Assembly: GCA_944324385.1 (NCBI GenBank)
Contig: CALUWD010000004.1
Location: 1-64,000 of the forward strand
DNA from: Candidatus Gastranaerophilales bacterium
GTDB lineage: Bacteria > Cyanobacteriota > Vampirovibrionia > Gastranaerophilales > Gastranaerophilaceae
Direction of reading: 5' to 3'
DNA length: 64,000 bases
Part shown: one piece after another, positions 35,374 to 44,571 of the stretch
How positions within the stretch are numbered: position 1 is the stretch's first letter
Layout of the letters: every line of letters begins with the position of its first letter
Notes under the pieces: generated by a model
Told to the model about the DNA's origin: nothing
The model's database searches: none
What the model saw: the letters and a program-made list of their open reading frames with translations, nothing else
Made by a program: the position numbers and the translations under genes

Positions 35374-35946
35374 ATGTCAATGAAAAATAAACCTATAGTA
35401 AATGAAAAAAGTTCACAAAAAGTAGCAAAATTCCTTGAAAAAAACAATCTACATAAAAAGGATTTTGCTCAAATGATTGGTGTTACCTTATCTTATGTGT
35501 ACAATTTAATTGATGAGACAATTCCGTTTTCATCGCGCGGGACTACACTTGAGAGAATTGCAACAGTTATGGACATAAGGCCTGAGGAATTTATTGAGTA
35601 TCAAATTCCTCAAGATCCGCCTGTTTACAATGAAAATCTTGAGTTTTTAAAAGATGCAATCAAACATAACAATCTATCAACTGTTGATTTTCTAAAAATG
35701 TTCGAGCGAAAAAAACGACTTCACCTTGTTGATATTTTAAGGGGTGCAAAGCCTTTGCATATTGATTTTTCTGAATTGAAAAGTATATCCGATGCGCTTA
35801 ATTTGCCTGATGAAGAACTTTATGAATTGTGGCGCAGAAGAATGATTGAGTTTTTAAAAGAAGGCGGTTTTAATATTGAAAAAAATAAGAAATTGATTGA
35901 TTCGATGTTTGAAGGTGCAAAAAAGTATTTAAAAAATGAACAATAG
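35374..35946 (+). CDS. Regulator with two tandem helix-turn-helix domains
   Basis: 190 residues. Residues 12-75 form an XRE-like HTH (VAKFLEKNNLHKKDFAQMIGVTLSYVYNLI, ERIATVMDIRPEEF). Residues 90-155 repeat the same plan in diverged form (FLKDAIKHNNLSTVDFLKMF, LKSISDALNLPDEELYELW). The C-terminal 35 residues are helical. The second copy has lost the usual recognition-helix polarity, so it may serve dimerisation. CGGAG before the ATG supports the start. The LysM gene follows in the same direction. Confidence 0.75.
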   Translation: MSMKNKPIVNEKSSQKVAKFLEKNNLHKKDFAQMIGVTLSYVYNLIDETIPFSSRGTTLERIATVMDIRPEEFIEYQIPQDPPVYNENLEFLKDAIKHNNLSTVDFLKMFERKKRLHLVDILRGAKPLHIDFSELKSISDALNLPDEELYELWRRRMIEFLKEGGFNIEKNKKLIDSMFEGAKKYLKNEQ

Positions 35947-35967
35947 CATTGTAAACTTTTCTTAATG

Positions 35968-35982
35968 TTGTAATTGTTACAA
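35968..35982. promoter_or_regulatory. Inverted repeat before the LysM gene
   Basis: TTGTAA-TTG-TTACAA, a perfect 6-bp inverted repeat, includes a possible -10 (TACAAT, 35978-35983). It lies 59 bp before the LysM start and could be an operator for the tandem-HTH regulator just upstream. Confidence 0.4.
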
Positions 35983-36040
35983 TCTTGACTTCTTGAATAC
36001 TTTTCCAATAACATGCAATTGTAAAAGAATAAGAGGTCAT

Positions 36041-36607
36041 ATGAAAAGTTCAACCTTACATAGAGCAGGACTATCAAGAGAGAATATGTCCGCGCTGGAA
36101 AGTTCAAGAACGTTTGATTTGGATAGAAGTGAGTATTTGCGTTATACAAAACCAATTGCAAAAACTTCTGAACTCGATGTACTTTGGAGAAATGTTGGAA
36201 AAACAAGTATTGACACAAGAACAACAAAACAAAAAGCCCCTGGGGTTTACCTTTTAATAGGTTTTATTTGTGGATGTTTGTTTATGGGTCTTATTTCGCT
36301 AATTGCTGGAATTTCTAATTTTATTGGCTCTCAAAAAACCCAAGAAATTATTGTTCAACAAACTCCTAAGGCTAATGTTGCAGTAATTGGTGCTGATAGT
36401 CAAACAAGCGGTACAGTTGCTTCTGTCCCAAGTGAAGAAAAATATGAAATTAAAAGCGGTGATACTTTAGATAAAATTGCATACAGATTTTATGGAAAAT
36501 ACGATGTTGAGAAAATTGAAGCAATTCAAAAAATTAACAACATTACAAACCCATCTGCATTGCAAATAGGGCAAGTAATTATTATCCCTGTTGACTCTCA
36601 AAGATAA
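36041..36607 (+). CDS. Membrane-anchored LysM protein
   Basis: 188 residues. A cytoplasmic segment of about 65 residues is followed by one membrane helix (YLLIGFICGCLFMGLISLIAG) and a C-terminal LysM domain (YEIKSGDTLDKIAYRFYG, then INNITNPSALQIGQVIIIP) that would bind peptidoglycan outside. I start at 36041, where AAGAGGT stands just upstream; a longer frame from 35993 has no ribosome binding site and adds a poor N-terminus. A strong terminator follows. Confidence 0.85.
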   Translation: MKSSTLHRAGLSRENMSALESSRTFDLDRSEYLRYTKPIAKTSELDVLWRNVGKTSIDTRTTKQKAPGVYLLIGFICGCLFMGLISLIAGISNFIGSQKTQEIIVQQTPKANVAVIGADSQTSGTVASVPSEEKYEIKSGDTLDKIAYRFYGKYDVEKIEAIQKINNITNPSALQIGQVIIIPVDSQR

Positions 36608-36633
36608 ATAAGGTTAAATTTATGTAACAAAAT

Positions 36634-36664
36634 TGGCTCAGATGTTTGTCATCGAGCCTTTTTT
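36634..36664 (+). terminator. Terminator after the LysM gene
   Basis: GGCTC-A-GATG and CATC-GAGCC form a stem with one bulged base and a 5-base loop, followed by seven T. Confidence 0.9.
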
Positions 36665-36709
36665 GTGTAATTATAGACAAGGTCTTTTTAAAAGTAGAGA
36701 GTAGTTTGA

Positions 36710-38254
36710 ATGTATAGTCGATTATTTTTGTTATTAACAACATTATTTTTTCTTCCCCAGCGTGTATACGCAATTGGGGTAAATGAATGCGTAGATAAAT
36801 ATTTTGCACCATTTTCGGATGCTTTTTCAAATTTAATTTTTACTTCCGTTAAAATTGCTGGAACAAGCGTTCCTATAATAATTTTGTTCTTGATATTATC
36901 AAGCATATTTTTTACATTTTATTTAAGATTTATAGGTATTTGGGGGTTTAAACACTCTCTAAAACAACTTTTTGGCAAATACCACAAAGAACATGATAAC
37001 GATAGAGATGGCGAAGTAAGCTCTATGGGGGCTTTTGCAACTGCGCTTTCAGGCACTGTGGGGCTTGGTAATATTGCAGGTGTTGCAATAGCTATTTCAA
37101 TAGGCGGCCCTGGGGCTATGTTTTGGATGGTCTTTGGTGCTATATGTGGTATGGCATCAAAATTTTTAGAATGTACACTGGCAGTAAAATATAGAAGATT
37201 TAACGCCGATGGCTCTGTTTCTGGCGGACCAATGTTTTATATTGCCCATGGGTTAACCAGAAAAGGTTTAAGATGGCTGGGTCAGCCTTTAGCACTTATA
37301 TTTGCGCTGATGTGCGTGCCTGGAGCGCTTGGTGGCGGTAATATGTTGCAAATAAATCAAGCAACGCAGCAAATGATAAATATTACAGGTGGTGAAAATA
37401 GCTTTTTTGCTACTCATAGCTGGGTTTTTGGTTTGATAGTTGCAATTATTGTAGGGTTGATTATTGTCGGTGGTATTAAATCAATAGCAAATGTTACATC
37501 AAAAGTTGTGCCTATAATGTGCGGAATATATTTGCTAGCAGCAGTTGCAATTATTTTAATGAATTTTCAACAAATCCCACATGCAATTTTGACAATATTT
37601 AAAGAAGCATTTATGCCGCAATCCGTTGCAGGCGGTATTATAGGCACAATAATAATAGGTTTTCGCCGTTCTGTTCAGTCAAATGAAGCTGGTTCTGGCT
37701 CTGCTCCCATTGCCTATGCTGCAGTTAAGACAAATGAACCAATTTCTCAAGGTTTTGTTTCTTTAATGGAGCCGTTTTTAGATACAGTTATTATTTGTTC
37801 ACTCACAGCTTTTGTAATTATTGTTACTGGTGAATATTTAAATTATCAGGAAGGTATTACAGGGGTGCAGCTAACTTCAGCTGCTTTTGCGGGCGCTTTT
37901 TCATTTTTCCCATATGTTCTTGCAATTGTAATTATTCTTTTTGCAATTTCAACAATTATAAGCTGGGCATATTACGGGCAAAAAGCTTGGAACTATATGT
38001 TTGGTGAAGGTTTTAAACGTACAAAAGTTTACCAAATAATGTTTTGTATCTTTATTGTAATTGGTTCATCTATGAATTTGCAAAGTGTAATTGATTTTAC
38101 AGATTCAACAATGCTTGCAATGGCAGCACCTAACCTTATTGCAATTTTCATACTTTTGCCTGAAATTAAACAAGACTTAATTGAATATTGTAAAAAATAT
38201 AAAATGATAAATAAATTAAATGCTCCTTGGTTTAAAGATGAAAAAGCAGTATGA
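36710..38254 (+). CDS. Sodium:alanine symporter (AGCS family)
   Basis: 514 residues with about ten membrane helices. ATALSGTVGLGNIAGVA near residue 110 is the AGCS signature; GGGNMLQINQATQQM and NEAGSGSAPIAYAA are further family motifs. It imports alanine or glycine with Na+. The first 21 residues look like a cleavable signal peptide, which is uncommon but seen in some AGCS proteins. The BioF-like gene begins 17 bp before its stop, implying cotranscription with an alanine-using enzyme. Confidence 0.9.
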   Translation: MYSRLFLLLTTLFFLPQRVYAIGVNECVDKYFAPFSDAFSNLIFTSVKIAGTSVPIIILFLILSSIFFTFYLRFIGIWGFKHSLKQLFGKYHKEHDNDRDGEVSSMGAFATALSGTVGLGNIAGVAIAISIGGPGAMFWMVFGAICGMASKFLECTLAVKYRRFNADGSVSGGPMFYIAHGLTRKGLRWLGQPLALIFALMCVPGALGGGNMLQINQATQQMINITGGENSFFATHSWVFGLIVAIIVGLIIVGGIKSIANVTSKVVPIMCGIYLLAAVAIILMNFQQIPHAILTIFKEAFMPQSVAGGIIGTIIIGFRRSVQSNEAGSGSAPIAYAAVKTNEPISQGFVSLMEPFLDTVIICSLTAFVIIVTGEYLNYQEGITGVQLTSAAFAGAFSFFPYVLAIVIILFAISTIISWAYYGQKAWNYMFGEGFKRTKVYQIMFCIFIVIGSSMNLQSVIDFTDSTMLAMAAPNLIAIFILLPEIKQDLIEYCKKYKMINKLNAPWFKDEKAV

Positions 38255-39386
38255 ATTTTACAAAAAGAAGCTTGATGAACAAAAGAAAAATTTTAATTTT
38301 AGAAACTTGAAATCGCTTGAAATTTCTTCTAAGTACATTTTGCAGGACGGTAAAAAACTTTTAAATCTTTCATCAAATGACTATTTGGGTATAAGCACAA
38401 GAAAAGACATAAGGGATGAGTTTTTAAAAACTTATGATTTGCCCATAAGTGTACCATCAGCAAGGCTTTTGTGCGCAAATACAACCTCTTATGATAAACT
38501 TGAAAATTTTCTGAGTGATAAATTTTCAAAAGAAGCCTGTTTACTTTTTAACAGCGGGTATCACGCAAATGTTGGGATATATAGTGCATTAGCAAAAAAA
38601 GGCGACGTTGTTTTTTGCGATAAATTAAACCATGCAAGTATAATTGATGGAATTCACTTGGGTGGAGCAGATTTAATTCCATTTAAACATGCAAATTATG
38701 ATGATTTAGAGAGCAAGCTTAACAGATACGCAAAAAAATATGAAAATATAATAATTTCATCAGAGGCGCTGTTTTCTATGGATGGTGATTTTTGTGATGT
38801 AAAAAAACTTGTCGAATTAAAAGAAAAATTTGAGGCAATTTTAATTATTGACGAGGCACACTCTTTTGGGGTTTATGGTGAGGGACTCGGGTATTGCGCT
38901 CAAGAAAAAATGCTTGATAAGATTGATTTAATAATGGCAACTTTTGGCAAGGCTGTTGGTTCTTATGGCGCTTTTTGCGTTGGGGATAAAATATTAATAG
39001 AATATTTAACTAATTTTGCACGTTCTTTTATTTTTTCTACAGTTTTTCCTCAAATAAGTGCTGAATTTGCTTATTTTGTGCTTAAAAATTATATTTTTTC
39101 TTCAAATGTTTTACAAGATAAGCTTTTAAATTTAAAAAATTATGTTCATAAAAACCTTTCAGAGCTTAACATTTTAGGTTCAAGCTATATTGTGCCAATA
39201 GTCTTGGGTGAGAATGAAAAAGCACTTAGTGCATCAAAATTGCTTTATGATAACGGTTTTTATTCTTTAGCAATAAGGTACCCTACAGTTGCCAAAAACT
39301 CTGCGCGCCTTAGGATTTCGCTTAATTCTTCTATTGAGCAGGCTGATTTAGATCCTCTTTTTGAGGTTCTCTCCCGCATAAAATAA
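38238..39386 (+). CDS. bioF: Alpha-oxoamine synthase, BioF-like (8-amino-7-oxononanoate synthase)
   Basis: 382 residues from the ATG at 38238. The PLP enzyme family marks are LLNLSSNDYLGIS near 40, FNSGYHANVGI near 105, IIDEAHSFGVYGEGLG near 205 and the Schiff-base lysine in ATFGKAVGSYGAF near 238. BioF condenses L-alanine with a pimeloyl thioester in biotin synthesis; close relatives use glycine or serine, so substrate is not certain and no other bio gene is in the window. It overlaps the alanine symporter upstream and the RND gene on the other strand by 56 bp. Confidence 0.82.
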   Translation: MKKQYEFYKKKLDEQKKNFNFRNLKSLEISSKYILQDGKKLLNLSSNDYLGISTRKDIRDEFLKTYDLPISVPSARLLCANTTSYDKLENFLSDKFSKEACLLFNSGYHANVGIYSALAKKGDVVFCDKLNHASIIDGIHLGGADLIPFKHANYDDLESKLNRYAKKYENIIISSEALFSMDGDFCDVKKLVELKEKFEAILIIDEAHSFGVYGEGLGYCAQEKMLDKIDLIMATFGKAVGSYGAFCVGDKILIEYLTNFARSFIFSTVFPQISAEFAYFVLKNYIFSSNVLQDKLLNLKNYVHKNLSELNILGSSYIVPIVLGENEKALSASKLLYDNGFYSLAIRYPTVAKNSARLRISLNSSIEQADLDPLFEVLSRIK

Positions 39387-42300
39387 TATACAGGCAAGGT
39401 GTTACAATAAGTGTAATTGCAACCGAGCTCAAAAGTCCAAAAATAATTGCAACTGCAAGGGACGAGAACATTGGATCTCGACCTATCCAAAGCGGCAACA
39501 TACCCCCTATTGTTGTAATTGCAGTTAAAATTATTGGAGTTATGCGACTTCTTGTTGCCTTTTGAATTTTTAAAATTAAATTTTTATTTTTGCTTGTTTT
39601 TCTCTCTTTTTCAATTGTATCAAGCAAGACAACTGCGTTGTTTGTTGCAATGCCTATAAGGCAGATGTATGCTAAAAATGTCATAAAACCAAATTCACTG
39701 TGTGTAATCAAAAGCCCTATATTTGCCCCGCTAAGTGCCATAAAGGCGCTTGATAGAATTATAAAAGGAATTTTGTACGAGTTAAAAAATCCAATTAAAA
39801 GCAAGAGAATTATACCAAAAGCTATTGGCAACTTTTGCGCAATTGATTTATTGCCTTTCTTTGAACTTTCAACGCTTCCGCCTGCTTCCCAGCCGTAGCC
39901 AAGCGGATAGTTTATGTTATTTAGATAAGGTTTCATTTTATCCATAACCTTTTGGGCAGTTGTTTTTTGATTATCTATATAGCCTTGCACAGTTACTGTT
40001 AAAAGCCTGTTGTGCCTAAATATTTTCGGGTATTCAAAAACAAGTGACAGGTGCGCAATTTCAGATAGTGGCATTGAATTTCCATATAGCGAAGAATAGA
40101 TACTCATAGAGTCGATTTTATCGATATTGTTTCTTGATAGCGCATTTAAACGGTAAATAATAGGCACTGAGGTTGTATCACGCCAGTAGCTCGATACTTC
40201 AAGACCGCTGAGCCCGCTCTGTAAGGCTTTTGCTACACTTTCATTTGTTATACCATATCTTGAGGCACTTTGCTCATCAACATTTATTTTTATTTTTGGT
40301 GTTTTTGCTCCCCAGTCGTCTTTTACAAGAATTACACCTTCTATCTCTCTTAATTTTTTTTGAACATCTCGAACAATTTCAAAAAGCTTGTTTTCATCAT
40401 TGCCTGAAATTCTTATTTCAACAGGAGCATCGTAAGGTGGGCCAAGCGGTACTTTTCTTGCTATAACATTAGCATCAGCAAAGGTTTTTGAGCAATAATC
40501 CTGTACATTTTTTACATCTTCGCCTACTTTTTTGTAGTTTTTTGTATTTACAAGAATCATTCCGTAATTACTTTTTATCGGCTCAGGGCTTGCACTTAAT
40601 ACGTATCTTGGGGCGGATGTTCCAATATAGCTTGAAAAGTTTTTGACATTTTTAAGTGTTTTAATGTAATCTTGAGCTTTTTCGACTGTTTTTTGCGTAA
40701 CTTTTATATCTGTTCCCTCAGACAGATTAAATTCTACCTCAAACATTGCTCTATCCGAGTCGGGGAAAAATATTTTTGGTACAAATGAAAACAAGGTAAA
40801 GGATATTCCGACCAATATTATTGCTATAAAGACTGTTCTTTTTGGTGAATAAATAGCGTTTTTGACGTATTTTGAGAGATATTTTGAAACATTTATTTCC
40901 TTAAAAGAGCTATTTACACCCTTTTTGTAAAAATTTTCCATTAAATATGGCAAAAGTGTAATTGATAAAAACCACGATATTAAAAGGGTGGTTGCAACCA
41001 CTTTAAAAAGACTTGATGTGTACTCGCTAACAGTAGAATTTGCAAGGTAAATGGGTAAAAATGCGCATGATGTGGTAAGTGTTGAGATTAAAAGCGGTGT
41101 TTGAAATTTTTCACAAATATTAATTGCAGACTGTTCTAAATTCTTTGTTTTGCGTTTAATTTCTTTTAAAATGCCCTCAGATATTACAATTGAATTATCA
41201 ACAAGTATCCCCAACGATATAATTAATGCGCTTAGAGAGATTTTATCCAGTCCTATTTTTAAATTTCCCATTACAAAAAAAGTTCCTAAAATTGTAACAG
41301 GTATGATAAGACCAACTATTAAACCTGCTTTTACACCAAGTATTAAAAGGATTAGACCTATTACTATAATTACACTTTGAAAAAGGCTGCTTGTAAATTT
41401 ATCTGTCAGATATTTTACATAATCAGGTTGAAATGCTGCTAATTCAACGTTTACGCCTATAGGTATATAGCTTTTTAATTCTTTTAACCTTTTTTTAACG
41501 TCTTTTCCGAATTTTAAAATATTGCCGTTTTCTTTCATTGAAAGAGCAATTATTTGAGCCTTTTGTCCGTTAAATTCCGTTATAACCTGTGGAGGGTTTA
41601 AATAGGTTTTTTCTACCGTCAAAATGTCCCCCAATTTCAGCGCATCTCCTTTTTTTGGCAGCGAAATGACAGTATTTTTAATGTTTTCAAGGTCTTTATA
41701 GTTATCCTGAGTTTGCAATAAAAGATACCTGTCACCTACAAGAATTTCTCCGCTTGGGGCGATTATATTTGCACTACTTAGTACTTTTTGCAGCTCGTCA
41801 GGGCTCAAGTTGTATTTTGCAAGTTTTGAATTGTCGTAATAAAGGTAAACAACTTCCTGTTGTGCGCCTATTATTTCTGCTTTTGCGGTGTCTTTTAGTT
41901 TAATTAATTCATCTTTTATGGTGTCTGTATAACTTTTTAGTTCAATGTATTCATAATCATTGCCAAATACAGCAATTACAATTCCAAAGACATCTCCAAA
42001 TTCATCGTTCACCACAGGTGTCAAGCCTTTTGGCAGGGTCGAGATTGCATTATTTATTTTTCTTCTTAATTTATCCCAAATTGGCTGCAAATCTTTATAT
42101 GTTTCAAATACATTCACATATACTATGCTTTTGCCTTCGTAAGAGCGGCTTTTTATTTCTTCAACTTCGCTCATTTGCTCAATGGCAACTTCAATTTTAT
42201 CAGTTACATATTTATCAACTTGCTTTGCATTTGCGCCTTTGTACGCTGTTGTGACTACTGCTGTCCTTATTTTAAATCCGGGGTCTTCGTTCCTTGGTGT

Positions 42301-42393
42301 TGTAATGTAGTAGGAAATTCCGCCTAAAATTAAAATTATAACAAGGGTGATTAATAAAAATTTGTTTTTTAAAAAAAATCTTGTAAGGTGCAT
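39331..42393 (-). CDS. RND family efflux transporter (AcrB/HAE type)
   Basis: 1020 residues, full length. An N-terminal helix is followed by a large periplasmic loop, then the first block of membrane helices with LVDNSIVISEGILKEI near 393, a second periplasmic loop from about 545 to 830, and the final helices. The pump uses the proton gradient to export drugs, detergents or metabolites. It is translated together with its adaptor (one-base overlap); no outer-membrane TolC-like gene is next to it. Its last 56 bp lie across the end of bioF. Confidence 0.92.
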   Translation of the reverse strand: MHLTRFFLKNKFLLITLVIILILGGISYYITTPRNEDPGFKIRTAVVTTAYKGANAKQVDKYVTDKIEVAIEQMSEVEEIKSRSYEGKSIVYVNVFETYKDLQPIWDKLRRKINNAISTLPKGLTPVVNDEFGDVFGIVIAVFGNDYEYIELKSYTDTIKDELIKLKDTAKAEIIGAQQEVVYLYYDNSKLAKYNLSPDELQKVLSSANIIAPSGEILVGDRYLLLQTQDNYKDLENIKNTVISLPKKGDALKLGDILTVEKTYLNPPQVITEFNGQKAQIIALSMKENGNILKFGKDVKKRLKELKSYIPIGVNVELAAFQPDYVKYLTDKFTSSLFQSVIIVIGLILLILGVKAGLIVGLIIPVTILGTFFVMGNLKIGLDKISLSALIISLGILVDNSIVISEGILKEIKRKTKNLEQSAINICEKFQTPLLISTLTTSCAFLPIYLANSTVSEYTSSLFKVVATTLLISWFLSITLLPYLMENFYKKGVNSSFKEINVSKYLSKYVKNAIYSPKRTVFIAIILVGISFTLFSFVPKIFFPDSDRAMFEVEFNLSEGTDIKVTQKTVEKAQDYIKTLKNVKNFSSYIGTSAPRYVLSASPEPIKSNYGMILVNTKNYKKVGEDVKNVQDYCSKTFADANVIARKVPLGPPYDAPVEIRISGNDENKLFEIVRDVQKKLREIEGVILVKDDWGAKTPKIKINVDEQSASRYGITNESVAKALQSGLSGLEVSSYWRDTTSVPIIYRLNALSRNNIDKIDSMSIYSSLYGNSMPLSEIAHLSLVFEYPKIFRHNRLLTVTVQGYIDNQKTTAQKVMDKMKPYLNNINYPLGYGWEAGGSVESSKKGNKSIAQKLPIAFGIILLLLIGFFNSYKIPFIILSSAFMALSGANIGLLITHSEFGFMTFLAYICLIGIATNNAVVLLDTIEKERKTSKNKNLILKIQKATRSRITPIILTAITTIGGMLPLWIGRDPMFSSLAVAIIFGLLSSVAITLIVTPCLYIILCGREPQKEDLNQPAQ

Positions 42394-43454
42394 TAGTATT
42401 TTACCTTTTGTCCTTCCTGCACCTCGCCCACCCCTCTTGTTACAAGGTAATCACCGCTATTTAGTCCACCTGTAACGTTAATTTTATCGTTATTTAGTTC
42501 GCCTGTTGTAATGATTGTTTTTTTAATTTCCCCGATACCGTCTTTTCTGTTGATAATTGTATAGACTATGTCGTTGTTTCTTTCTTTTATTATTGAATTT
42601 ATTGGGATGTAAATTTGCGTTTTGTCTTCAGGCTCAATTTCAAACACTGCGCTTGCGCTCATACCATCTTTTAGCATTGGACTTTGGTTAGTGATTTTTA
42701 ATTTTACCCTGTAAGATAACCTTTCAAGGCTTGTTTCGCTCATTTCCTTTACATAGCCTTCGAAAATTTTATTTTTTATTGCGTCAACTCTTATTTTTGC
42801 CTTTTGTCCGCGTTTAATTTTATTAATGTAGTTTTGCGAAACAAAAATAAATGCTTCAACATCTGAGTTTCCCTGAAATTGCACAACTGTTGTTCCGGGG
42901 CTTAAATATTGCTGTTCTGATACTGCTTTTGAGAGTATGATTCCGTCTGTTGGGGCGTAAATTCTCTCATATCCAGAGCGATGGCTCATGTAGTTTAATT
43001 TTTCCTGAGCAATTTGAATTTGTGCGTTGGATGATTCCATTTTAGTTTTGGCATTGTCTAAATCATTGTCTGAAATTCCGCCTGCGGCGTGTAATTTTTG
43101 AATTCTTTCGTAATAGTTTTTTGCGTTTTGGTATTGAATTTTAGCGTCAGAAAGCGCGTATTTTGCCTCTTGTACTTGAATATTGTACAAAGGAGCGTCA
43201 AGCTCTGCTATTATTTGACCTTTTTTTACCTTTTGCCCCTCGTCTACAAGTATTTTTTTCAAAGTTCCTTCGATTTGAAAGCTTAAATCGGTTAGCGAGC
43301 TTGATTTTAAATATCCAAAAAATGTTTTATTTGTAATGTCTGTGCCACTTTGCACAATCGTGTATTCAACAGGTCTGATTGTCTCTTGCGATTTAATAGT
43401 GCAGCCTGAAAAGAGTAAAATCGATAAAATTGTTAAAAAGAATAATTTTTTCAT
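42393..43454 (-). CDS. RND efflux periplasmic adaptor lipoprotein
   Basis: 353 residues. The N-terminus has a lipoprotein signal ending LLFSGC (Cys 18). The membrane fusion protein plan is clear: barrel-sandwich half (GTLKKILVDEGQKVKKGQIIAELD near 60), a coiled-coil hairpin (about 88-145), the second lipoyl half (RIYAPTDGIILSKAVSEQQYL) and a beta-barrel region. It links the RND pump to an outer-membrane channel. It is first of the two-gene unit. Confidence 0.92.
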   Translation of the reverse strand: MKKLFFLTILSILLFSGCTIKSQETIRPVEYTIVQSGTDITNKTFFGYLKSSSLTDLSFQIEGTLKKILVDEGQKVKKGQIIAELDAPLYNIQVQEAKYALSDAKIQYQNAKNYYERIQKLHAAGGISDNDLDNAKTKMESSNAQIQIAQEKLNYMSHRSGYERIYAPTDGIILSKAVSEQQYLSPGTTVVQFQGNSDVEAFIFVSQNYINKIKRGQKAKIRVDAIKNKIFEGYVKEMSETSLERLSYRVKLKITNQSPMLKDGMSASAVFEIEPEDKTQIYIPINSIIKERNNDIVYTIINRKDGIGEIKKTIITTGELNNDKINVTGGLNSGDYLVTRGVGEVQEGQKVKY

Positions 43455-43508
43455 TATTCAAATGATATTACAGTTTTTAATTAGCTTTTATTGCCCAGGG
43501 GGATATAA

Positions 43509-44411
43509 TTAAGCGCGTGGGTGGGCGGAATCGTAAACTGATTTTAGTCTTGCGCTTGAAACGTGCGTATAAATTTGTGTGTTAGATATGCTGGCATGGC
43601 CCAAAAGCTCTTGCACTATTCTTAAATCAGCACCATTTTCAAGCAATCTTGTTGCAAAACTGTGGCGAAAAACGTGCGGTGTAATTTTTTTAGGCAGTTC
43701 AATTTTTTGTACAACCTCATTTAGTGCTTTTCTGATACTTTGGTTTTGCAGTCTAAAACCGTTGTAGTTAATAAAAAGAGGTGATGATGGAGTTTTTTTT
43801 GTTTTGCAAATTAAATCTGAAACATTTTCTATATAGTTTTTGAGATTTTCTTTTGTTTTGTCCGGAATTAGGACTATTCTTTCTTTTGAACCCTTGCCAA
43901 GCACTCTTATTTCGTTTTGTTCAAGGTTTAAATTTTCGTAATTAAGTCCTGAAAGTTCACTTATTCGCATTCCTGATGCCCATAAAAGTTCAAAAATTAC
44001 TCTATTTCTATATCCTGCAGGTGTTTCAATTTTGACGTTTCTTAAAATATTCTCAACTTCTTCTTCACTCATAAAGTCGGGCAGGGATTTTGGTCTTTTG
44101 GGAGCGCAAATTGCATCAGATGGGTTATTTTCAATAATTTCTTCTTTGTATAAAAAATTGTAAAAAGCCCTGATGGAGGCAATTTTCCTTGCGACGGTTG
44201 TTTTTTTGTAGTTTATTTTTTGAATAAAATATAAATATTCGCTAAATTTTTTTGTGTCAATCTCATCTACATTTAAATTATCTGCCCAAATTAAAAATGT
44301 GTAAACGTCGCTTGTGTAAGCGCGAACAGTGTGTGAGGAAAAGTTCTTTTCACTCTTTAGGTATATTTTAAAATCTTCCAGATATCTTTCGGAATTATTG
44401 TTAACTCCCAT
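43509..44411 (-). CDS. xerC: Tyrosine recombinase XerC/XerD family
   Basis: 300 residues, the usual Xer size. The N-terminal SAM-like domain has YLEDFKIYLKSEKNFSSHTVRAYTSDV. The catalytic domain has ASGMRISELSG (first Arg), GKGSKERIVLI (Lys), HVFRHSFATRL (His-x-x-Arg), LGHASISNTQIYTHV (His and the nucleophile Tyr). It probably resolves chromosome dimers at dif; no dif site was recognised here. GGGGA before the ATG supports the start. XerC versus XerD cannot be decided. Confidence 0.88.
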   Translation of the reverse strand: MGVNNNSERYLEDFKIYLKSEKNFSSHTVRAYTSDVYTFLIWADNLNVDEIDTKKFSEYLYFIQKINYKKTTVARKIASIRAFYNFLYKEEIIENNPSDAICAPKRPKSLPDFMSEEEVENILRNVKIETPAGYRNRVIFELLWASGMRISELSGLNYENLNLEQNEIRVLGKGSKERIVLIPDKTKENLKNYIENVSDLICKTKKTPSSPLFINYNGFRLQNQSIRKALNEVVQKIELPKKITPHVFRHSFATRLLENGADLRIVQELLGHASISNTQIYTHVSSARLKSVYDSAHPRA

Positions 44412-44489
44412 AAAATCCCCAAAACATTTCTTTTTTAATTATACACGCATTTTTAAAAAAATAATATAAATTCTGTATTCAAAAATGTA

Positions 44490-44507
44490 AAGAATAATAT
44501 TATTCTT
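44490..44507. promoter_or_regulatory. 18-bp perfect palindrome, possible operator
   Basis: AAGAATAAT joined to ATTATTCTT. It overlaps the expected -35 region of a TATAAT at 44511-44516 that would drive the gene at 44572. The AT-rich palindrome resembles operators of Fur-family regulators, but the exact class is not known. Confidence 0.45.
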
Positions 44508-44571
44508 ATATATAATTATCCCCATTTTTGTTATATCATTTAAATGACTCCCAACCCAAAAAGGTATAAAA

